DNA of 24,710 nt from a virus: positions 1 through 24,710 of IMG/VR virus record IMGVR_UViG_3300037104_000121. The stretch is one strand, 5' to 3'. A program made the translations under genes and the position numbers. Under the pieces are notes generated by a model. That model made no database searches. It had not been told where the DNA came from and saw nothing but the letters and a program-made list of their open reading frames with translations. Shown here one piece after another: positions 16,363-21,189 of the stretch. The stretch's first letter is position 1, and each line of letters starts with the position of its first letter.

Positions 16363-16520
16363 ACGACCCTAAAGGGTCGGGGCTTCTATGTTAAGTTTCC
16401 TTAACAAAAGAGTCCATTCCGACTCTTAAAATGTTTCGTGCGGCGTTTAGGTCTCTCCCGATGTTAAGATTACAAATGGGGCATTTGTGCTGTCTCTCCG
16501 ACAACTCCTTCTTAACTATG
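16363..16520 (-). ncRNA. Predicted omega (right-end) guide RNA of TnpB
   Basis: In characterised TnpB systems the guide RNA overlaps the 3' end of tnpB, ends at the right end of the element, and takes its guide from flanking DNA. Here only 28 bp separate the tnpB stop from the border, and that stretch contains the right-end hairpin. The guide would begin TTCACAATAAC on the minus strand (from 16355 downwards), part of the host endonuclease gene. The 5' limit given is arbitrary. This is inferred from the family, not from transcript evidence. Confidence 0.4.
16364..16379. repeat. Right-end subterminal hairpin of the tnpB element
   Basis: CGACCC-TAAA-GGGTCG forms a perfect 6-bp stem ending one base inside the element border and 11 bp beyond the tnpB stop. 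A subterminal hairpin here is the IS200/IS605 pattern. Confidence 0.75.
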
Positions 16521-17509
16521 GTTCCGCATCCAGAGCACAACTGGCTCGTATATCGTGGGTCAACATCTACTACTTCACAGCCAGCTTCTACCGCTTTACT
16601 ATGGAGCATTTGTCTAAATGTCGTCCAACCCGAGTCCAATATGCTTCTGTTCAAACTTCGCCAGTTGTCATTCAACATCTGGCTTGGCTTAATGTTCTCT
16701 ACACAAATATGAGAGTATTCATTTACAAATCTATGACTCAACTTGTGTAGGAAATCTTTACGTTGGTTCTTCACTTTACAATGGAGTTTAACCAACGTTT
16801 TTTTGGTCTTAATCTTTCGTGGGTCATCCTTTGGTTTTGTTTTCAGTTTGGAATACTTTGCCTGTGTCTTGGAAAGTTCCTCTTGGGACTGCTTAAGGAA
16901 ATGAGGATTGGAAATGGTAGTTCCATCCGAGAGTGTAGCGAAGTCAATACATCCCATATCCATTCCGCAGGCACGCTTCCACTTACGCTTCTCAACCTTC
17001 ACTTCAACCTCACAGGAGAAAATAGCATACCAATGTGTGCCTTCACGCTTAATGGTGAGTGTCTTTACCTTGCCTTCCATTGGTCGGTGGAAGTTAATAC
17101 GAACGTCTCCAATGCGAGACATCCATAGTTTTTTCTTTCCAATCTTAAATCCTGTCTGTGGGAAGGTGAAGGAGTCATATCGGTCATACGACTTAAAGCG
17201 AGGAAATCCAGCCTTTCCACTCTTATCCTTCAATCTACGGAAGAACCCGAGATAAGCAAGGTCAAGTCGGGCAGAGACGTTTTGGAGAACTTGGGAATGG
17301 ACTGGTGTTTTCAGTTCCATATCCTTAATGAACTTACAACAATCAAAATGACTAAACGTCTTCTTGGTCTTTTTGTAATGGTCATTACGTTTCTCAAGGA
17401 GTTGGTTATAGACGTAGCGACAAGTTTCTCTCGTCTGCTCAAGACGAGTGGCAGTGCCTCCTTTGGGAGACAACCTGAACTTGTAGTTTCGTTTAACCAT
17501 CATACCCAT
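16391..17509 (-). CDS. tnpB: TnpB RNA-guided endonuclease
   Basis: The 372-aa protein belongs to the IS605 OrfB/TnpB family, the ancestor of Cas12. An N-terminal wedge/REC-like part begins NYKFRLSPKGG and includes GFPRFKSYDRYDSFTFPQ. The RuvC nuclease follows: CGMDMGCIDFATLSDG (Asp184), CVENIKPSQ (Glu271) and GRDLNAARNI (Asp353). A four-cysteine zinc ribbon lies between the last two (C325, C328, C343, C346). All catalytic and zinc residues are present, so it looks active. Three start codons are close together (17509, 17503, 17500); the family usually starts just before KRNYKFRL, favouring 17500. A sigma70-like box overlaps this site. It should cut DNA matching its guide, here the uninterrupted form of the endonuclease gene it sits in, favouring retention of the element. 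Confidence 0.93.
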   Translation of the reverse strand: MGMMVKRNYKFRLSPKGGTATRLEQTRETCRYVYNQLLEKRNDHYKKTKKTFSHFDCCKFIKDMELKTPVHSQVLQNVSARLDLAYLGFFRRLKDKSGKAGFPRFKSYDRYDSFTFPQTGFKIGKKKLWMSRIGDVRINFHRPMEGKVKTLTIKREGTHWYAIFSCEVEVKVEKRKWKRACGMDMGCIDFATLSDGTTISNPHFLKQSQEELSKTQAKYSKLKTKPKDDPRKIKTKKTLVKLHCKVKNQRKDFLHKLSHRFVNEYSHICVENIKPSQMLNDNWRSLNRSILDSGWTTFRQMLHSKAVEAGCEVVDVDPRYTSQLCSGCGTIVKKELSERQHKCPICNLNIGRDLNAARNILRVGMDSFVKET

Positions 17510-17510
17510 A

Positions 17511-17538
17511 AGTATAATGGATTTACGGAAAAAGTCAA
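17511..17538 (-). promoter_or_regulatory. Sigma70-like promoter of tnpB
   Basis: The minus strand has TTGACT, a 16-nt spacer and TATACT, close to consensus. TATACT ends one base before the first tnpB ATG, so the transcript would be almost leaderless and translation would start at 17503 or 17500. Confidence 0.45.
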
Positions 17539-17582
17539 GTTTTTCATTTTTCCTTAATACTTATTCTATGGGTCGCATTCAT

Positions 17583-17605
17583 CCCCTACCCTAAAGGGAT
17601 AGGGG
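17583..17605. repeat. Left-end subterminal hairpin of the tnpB element
   Basis: CCCCTA pairs with TAGGGG around an inner CC/GG stem, with one C-A mismatch and the same CCCTAAAGGG core as the right end. It lies 12 bp inside the border, on the tnpB 5' side. Confidence 0.7.
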
Positions 17606-17610
17606 CTTTC

Positions 17611-17617
17611 TGCTCCC
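17611..17617 (+). repeat. Direct repeat TGCTCCC, right copy
   Basis: Second copy of the seven bases at 16356-16362, at the tnpB 5' side junction. Read on the minus strand (GGGAGCA) it is the candidate target-adjacent motif for insertion and TnpB recognition. Confidence 0.7.
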
Positions 17618-18151
17618 AAAAATGTAAAGCAGTGTTCCGAAAAAAACTTATTGATTGAAGAACAAAACTTCTTAGACATCTGTAAAAATAATCCATCCGA
17701 ATCGTATAATCAAATTTATACTGCTGGGGGCGGCGGGGATTTTTCTCCCGAAACATTTGAAAAAATGAGACGCAATCATGCCGACTATTGTGGTAAGAAT
17801 AATCCAAGATATGGAATTCCAATGTCAGATGAAACAAAGCGGAAAATTGGAATTTCTAATAGTATAAACTATTCCAACCCAACTAAAACACCGATGTACG
17901 GTAAACATCATTCCCAAGAGACAAAACTAAAAATTGGGTTGGCACGAGTTGGAAAATATAGTGGTAAAAATAGCCCTTCATTTGACTCAACGCCTATCTC
18001 ACTCATAAATATAAGAACAAACGAGCGATTGACCGCAACCAAATATGACCTTATTACCACAATGAAATTTGATCGCTCGCATTTGTGGAAGCTTCTTTGT
18101 GGGAGACTGAAAACTTATCGGGGATGGGTTCCATATAACCCTTCCTCGTAA
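17618..18151 (+). pseudogene. GIY-YIG homing endonuclease, 3' fragment (catalytic Glu, NUMOD3, C-terminal HTH-like domain)
   Basis: The 177-codon open stretch continues the frame of the 5' fragment. It begins KNVKQCSEKNLLIEEQNFLD, the usual end of the GIY-YIG domain with the metal-binding Glu. NUMOD3 motifs follow (PMSDETKRKIGISNS, HHSQETKLKIGLARVG). A C-terminal segment (SLINIRTNERLTATKYDL, then LWKLLCGRLKTYRGWVP) resembles the IENR1/NUMOD1-type helical DNA-binding domain of many phage enzymes. No good start codon exists at its beginning, so alone it is not a gene. There are no frameshifts or stops inside, which points to a recent insertion. The end overlaps the convergent minus-strand gene by 37 bp. 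Confidence 0.8.
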
Positions 18152-18429
18152 TCATTTACCTGTTCTTCTAATCTCACACGGGCGATTATAATGTCACATT
18201 CGTACCACTCATTTCTCATACTTTTTGCGAACATTTTCATCGCCTCTCTGATTCTTTTCTCGGCGGAGAAGCAATCAGGGTGAGGAATATTGAAGACCAT
18301 CTTATACCCACGCTTAGGGTCCGATGTTTGGTAAGACCGAAGACGAGCGTCTAAATCTTCTGTACATCCCACCTTCACAAATCCGGGGAACGCTTCGTTT
18401 GTAACAATGTAAAGGTATCCACCTTTCAC
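18115..18429 (-). CDS. Small GIY-YIG protein of the T5orf172/MUG113 type
   Basis: The 104-aa protein begins GYLYIVTNEAFPGFVKVGCT, the GIY-to-YIG spacing with YLYIV and VKVG variants, followed by EDLDARLRSYQTSDP and SAEKRIREAM. Arg and Glu are in the places expected for T5orf172-type domains. The start is GTG (18429), directly after the TAA of the zinc-ribbon gene. No NUMOD motifs are attached. Members of this family occur as stand-alone phage proteins of unclear role, either mobile nucleases or DNA-repair helpers. The 3' end overlaps the plus-strand endonuclease fragment tail to tail. Confidence 0.75.
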   Translation of the reverse strand: MKGGYLYIVTNEAFPGFVKVGCTEDLDARLRSYQTSDPKRGYKMVFNIPHPDCFSAEKRIREAMKMFAKSMRNEWYECDIIIARVRLEEQVNDYEEGLYGTHPR

Positions 18430-18669
18430 TTATTTTGGAGGGTCAACTCGTTTGGCTAACAAATCACCATAGATGGCAATGTATTTGGGGTCGGAATGCA
18501 TACAGTTGTCACAGACATATTCTTCGTCATCCCGTTGATACTCTTGCCAGTTTCCTTCGGCAACAATGTAATAACCACCTGTGATAATAACTCCAGTGGA
18601 CTTGCATTTGTCAAGAACCCCTTCAACCTCTTGACCGCATCTATCACACGTTATCCGTATGGTTTTCAT
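18430..18669 (-). CDS. Small zinc-ribbon protein
   Basis: The 79-aa protein has CDRC near residues 8-11 and CDNC near 53-56, spaced as in a treble-clef or rubredoxin-like zinc knuckle, with GYYIVAEGNWQEYQRDDEEY between. It overlaps the resolvase gene by 26 bp and abuts the following GTG start, so it is part of one operon. No enzyme motif is present. It may be a DNA- or protein-binding accessory factor; I cannot assign a role. Confidence 0.7.
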   Translation of the reverse strand: MKTIRITCDRCGQEVEGVLDKCKSTGVIITGGYYIVAEGNWQEYQRDDEEYVCDNCMHSDPKYIAIYGDLLAKRVDPPK

Positions 18670-19153
18670 AGCACGATACTACTATTGCATCATAGGCATC
18701 TTCCATTCTTTTATCTGGAACTCCGTTCCTATTTAGCACGATCCACGGAGTCATATTATACATAGTTTCAATTTTCTGTTTTACGAAATCTTTTGGCTTT
18801 ATTCCTTTTATTCTGGACACCCCAAATAATTGTTTTCGCATTGTTACAGCATTAGCATGAACCATTGGAAGATGATAATGTTCATTGAGAATATAACAAA
18901 TAACCGCTTTATTCTTTGCCAGTTTCAATATCGTTTGTTGAGAGGTTTTTCCAAATGCAAATCCCGACAAATTTTCTTCGACGCTTATCCTTCCAAATTC
19001 TTTTCCGGCAAGACCATCTATTATGATTTGGGCTTTGTCTTTGTAATTTTCTACCTTTGATATGTCAAAATATCCAACGTCAATCAATTTTTTGTCTTCT
19101 GTTATTGCAAATCCGCATACGGTTGAAGACAGGTCTAATCCTAATGACTTCAT
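18644..19153 (-). CDS. RuvC-type Holliday junction resolvase
   Basis: From the ATG at 19153 the protein has 169 aa. The RNase H-fold acidic residues are visible: SLGLDLSSTVCGFAI (Asp7), ISVEENLSG (Glu59/60) and MEDAYDAIVVS (Asp152, Asp155). A middle segment, FGKTSQQTILKLAKNKAVI, fits the helix that contacts the junction. The frame extends 5 codons further to an ATG at 19168, but MKSLGLD is the natural family start and forms TAATG with the stop of the upstream endonuclease. A run of eight G lies 7 bases upstream and may act as ribosome-binding sequence. It probably clears branched DNA before packaging, the role T4 gives to endonuclease VII. Confidence 0.87.
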   Translation of the reverse strand: MKSLGLDLSSTVCGFAITEDKKLIDVGYFDISKVENYKDKAQIIIDGLAGKEFGRISVEENLSGFAFGKTSQQTILKLAKNKAVICYILNEHYHLPMVHANAVTMRKQLFGVSRIKGIKPKDFVKQKIETMYNMTPWIVLNRNGVPDKRMEDAYDAIVVSCYENHTDNV

Positions 19154-19815
19154 TAGATCCCCCCCCATCGTCGTAATGCTGCCGCACGCAGTTTCGCTTT
19201 GGATGCCTTGGAATGGTGCTTTCCTTTGAATGGCGATGGTTTCCCTATCTTCGCAATGCTTATTTTTCGTCTCGTTTCGTCGTCATACATTAATCCTTTA
19301 TTCCATGCAGTCTGAACTCCCACCATCCCTTTATTCCACGGCACTCGACCAATTTGCGACAAGCTTATATGTGATTTATGTTCGTCAGAAAATACCATTC
19401 CTATTCGAGCATTACTCATATTTCTCTTTGATTCTTCCGACATAATCTTACCCATATTTGATTCACTTATCTTTTTTCTACTCTCCGGTGACATCTTCCT
19501 CCCTCGCATCGGAGCGATGGAATCGAAAGACAAATTGTAACTCAATTTTGGGTTCCTACGACATTCATTTAAATATTTTTGTTCGACCGATTCGAGTTCT
19601 TTTTCTTCTGGTAGTATCTCCACAATTTCAAATCGAAATGCCAAACATCCATATTTATTCCACGCCGCTTGGAGATACGGATTGGCATGATGATTATTGT
19701 TCAATTTACATTTGTGAATATACCAACGATGAGAAATGTCGGATGAACTTCCAACATAATATTTTCCGGTCAGATTATTTGTTATTTTGTAAATACCCGC
19801 AATTTTGATGTTCAT
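19153..19815 (-). CDS. GIY-YIG homing endonuclease with NUMOD3 repeats (Seg-like)
   Basis: The 220-aa protein has an N-terminal GIY-YIG nuclease (GIY at 7-9, YVG at 21-23, Arg31 in SHRW, YLQAAWNKYG, and the Glu in ESVEQKYL). About five NUMOD3 DNA-binding motifs follow (KMSPESRKKISESNMG, MSEESKRNMSNARIG, FSDEHKSHISLSQIG, DDETRRKISIAKIG, HHSKASKAKLRAAA). It ends RRWGGI at an eight-G run, and its TAA shares a base with the resolvase ATG. It begins 1 nt after the stop of the RHH-like gene. It looks complete and active. It is related to, but clearly distinct from, the interrupted plus-strand enzyme. Confidence 0.9.
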   Translation of the reverse strand: MNIKIAGIYKITNNLTGKYYVGSSSDISHRWYIHKCKLNNNHHANPYLQAAWNKYGCLAFRFEIVEILPEEKELESVEQKYLNECRRNPKLSYNLSFDSIAPMRGRKMSPESRKKISESNMGKIMSEESKRNMSNARIGMVFSDEHKSHISLSQIGRVPWNKGMVGVQTAWNKGLMYDDETRRKISIAKIGKPSPFKGKHHSKASKAKLRAAALRRWGGI

Positions 19816-19816
19816 A

Positions 19817-20038
19817 TCATCTTTCCATTTTTTTAAATATGATTAGCTCTTTTTCTGCTGCTTGGAGTTTTACCCGCAAAGGACTTACCCATGTATGGTC
19901 GCCATTCCAATCTGTAATGGCATCTGTGAGAGCAATTTCACACCACCAATTAAGTTTTTGACCATTTTTTTTACATGCGGTTTTTATTTCCTTGTGAAGG
20001 GACTCGCTTATTTTTATAGTCTTATATTTCATACTCAT
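19817..20038 (-). CDS. Small ribbon-helix-helix-like protein
   Basis: The 73-aa protein begins with a beta strand (KYKTIKISESLHKEIKTACK), followed by helices (NWWCEIALTDAI, and VKLQAAEKELIIFKKME). The strand-helix-helix order resembles Arc/MetJ-type DNA-binding proteins, but the fit is loose. The start may be 20038 or the ATG two codons on (20032). It follows a hairpin terminator and would open the transcript that carries the endonuclease and resolvase, so an autoregulatory role is possible. That is inference. Confidence 0.6.
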   Translation of the reverse strand: MSMKYKTIKISESLHKEIKTACKKNGQKLNWWCEIALTDAITDWNGDHTWVSPLRVKLQAAEKELIIFKKMER

Positions 20039-20085
20039 GACAATATATATCTCGCAAAAGTAGAAAAAAGTAGAAAAAATGTTAT

Positions 20086-20122
20086 AATAAATAGCGTCCA
20101 GAAACTCCAGACGCTATTTATT
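20086..20122 (-). terminator. Hairpin terminator after the 200-aa gene
   Basis: A perfect 13-bp stem (AATAAATAGCGTC with its complement, arms 20086-20098 and 20110-20122) encloses an 11-nt loop. On the minus strand it is followed by ATAACATTTTTTC, a T-rich tract starting a few bases later. It lies 35 nt after the stop at 20157. Confidence 0.7.
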
Positions 20123-20156
20123 TGTAACATCTCATTGTTGTAACTGATTAAACTGT

Positions 20157-20759
20157 TTAGAAGTTTGCCAATGCCACTACCGATCCTGTGCCGAAGTAGC
20201 TGGCGTTAAGTGCAAGTGCTGACCCACTACTATACGACGCACTGATTCCGTAGGAGCATGGTGACATACTAAAAGACGACGTTGCCCACGAACTGATGTA
20301 AGAACTATTGGACGTAATGAAGGACTCTTTCCATGACCACTGGTTTCGAATATACGAATCAAACTCATTGGTGTCCAGTTCTACTTCATTATCTACGCAC
20401 AGTTCCAAACGGCGTATTGTTCCCATGTAATCATTCGAATGGTCCTCTGGGTATTTACCACGCCAGTAGTTGAATCCTTTTTGGAGGGTTCTATCTTTAA
20501 CACGGTCAAGGTCTTCCTTGACTTTCGTTTTTAGGGCTTTTAGGTACTCCTTGCGATTCTTTCGGAGTGTTTTGAGTTGCTGCTTGTGAGATTTGTTGTA
20601 TTTTTCGATCTCTTCCTTCTCGAATTTCTTCAAATAGGATTCTGCATCAATCCAGTAACCTTCGATGGCAGTTTTGAGTAAACCATCATGTTTTTCTTTG
20701 TTCTCTCGTACTATTTGCAGTACGTCTTCTCTTGAAACCTTTACTTCTTGTAGCGACAT
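20157..20759 (-). CDS. Conserved phage protein, coiled coil with Ser/Ala-rich tail, function unknown
   Basis: The 200-aa protein begins with about 100 residues of charged helix (KEKHDGLLKTAIEGYWIDAE, then Lys-rich heptads to LDRVKDRTL). A compact motif follows, YPEDHSNDYMGTIRRLELCV, then DNEVELDTNEFDSYIRNQW and WKESF, which I recall from hypothetical proteins of T4-like phages. The last 50 residues are Ser/Ala/Gly/Tyr-rich. The start has AAAGGA 8 nt upstream. Terminators lie on both sides, so it is a single-gene unit. The role is unknown. Confidence 0.8.
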   Translation of the reverse strand: MSLQEVKVSREDVLQIVRENKEKHDGLLKTAIEGYWIDAESYLKKFEKEEIEKYNKSHKQQLKTLRKNRKEYLKALKTKVKEDLDRVKDRTLQKGFNYWRGKYPEDHSNDYMGTIRRLELCVDNEVELDTNEFDSYIRNQWSWKESFITSNSSYISSWATSSFSMSPCSYGISASYSSGSALALNASYFGTGSVVALANF

Positions 20760-20786
20760 ATACTTTTTCCTTTCGTAACAGGCAAT

Positions 20787-20837
20787 AAAAAACCTCCATT
20801 GCCGTTCTGATATACATAGGGCAATGGAGGGTTTTTT
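20787..20837. terminator. Symmetric rho-independent terminator
   Basis: A perfect 11-bp stem (CCTCCATTGCC at 20793-20803 with GGCAATGGAGG at 20820-20830) and 16-nt loop is flanked by six A on the left and GTTTTTT on the right. It therefore works as a T-tract terminator on both strands. On the minus strand it ends the 99-aa gene, 21 nt after its stop. Confidence 0.9.
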
Positions 20838-20857
20838 GGAAAATATTTCGCTCTTTT

Positions 20858-21157
20858 TTACGGCTTGTACTTCCGTGTATCGAGACCTTTCACGTAAGTT
20901 GAATAAGCATTTCCGGCCCCGCCTGATTGAACGGCCTTCAATTGTGATACTTGTGGAATCGACTTAACCAAAAATCCATTCGGACTTTGATTGGTTTGAC
21001 CTTGGGAACTTTTGGCATCAATGGTCGTTCCTATGGCAGGCTCATTTCCCGGCTGACCGAGAACAGTCTTTACTTCAAACGCACCGCCAGCATGTTGTTT
21101 GGCATACCTCTGGTCAAGGGTGGTCGTTAATGATGGTCGTGAAGTTGGTGTTGGCAT
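20858..21157 (-). CDS. Small polar protein, probably virion-associated
   Basis: The 99-aa protein is rich in Thr, Gly, Gln, Ser and Pro with few hydrophobic segments (MPTPTSRPSLTTTLDQRYAK at the start, GLDTRKYKP at the end). AAGGA stands 11 nt before the ATG. It follows the large propeller protein and is closed by a strong terminator. I do not recognise the family. Its place at the end of a structural transcript suggests a minor virion or assembly protein, which is inference. Confidence 0.7.
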   Translation of the reverse strand: MPTPTSRPSLTTTLDQRYAKQHAGGAFEVKTVLGQPGNEPAIGTTIDAKSSQGQTNQSPNGFLVKSIPQVSQLKAVQSGGAGNAYSTYVKGLDTRKYKP

Positions 21158-21178
21158 AATCGTCTATTTCCTTACATA

Positions 21179-21187
21179 TATAAATAT
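21179..21187 (-). promoter_or_regulatory. ATATTTATA element, copy 3 (candidate phage promoter)
   Basis: The minus strand reads ATATTTATA 21 nt before the 99-aa gene, in the 32-bp gap after the propeller gene stop. It is identical to the other three copies. Confidence 0.45.
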
Positions 21188-21189
21188 CG

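Larger units (their letters stand above)
16363..17617 (-). mobile_element. tnpB-only IS200/IS605-family (IS1341-type) insertion element, 1255 bp
   Basis: The element holds a single tnpB and no tnpA (Y1 transposase), as in IS1341-type elements mobilised in trans. Each end carries a hairpin built on CCCTAAAGGG (16364-16379 and 17583-17605), in the same orientation, each flanked by GGGGCTT or GGGGCTTT. There are no terminal inverted repeats. The seven-base TGCTCCC repeat marks the junctions. Removing 1255 bp (remainder 1 modulo 3) fuses the two halves of the plus-strand GIY-YIG gene in frame. Because of the repeat, the borders could equally be 16356-17610. The exact cleavage position within the repeat cannot be fixed from one copy. 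Confidence 0.85.

Noticed and set aside
16363-17617. Possible tnpA (Y1 transposase) inside the insertion element
   Set aside because: All coding capacity is taken by tnpB, and no HUH or catalytic Tyr motif frame of adequate length exists in the remaining approximately 140 bp.
16356-17617. TGCTCCC pair as a classical target-site duplication
   Set aside because: The element has subterminal hairpins and no inverted repeats, and IS200/IS605 insertion does not duplicate the target. The repeat is better explained by similar cleavage sites.
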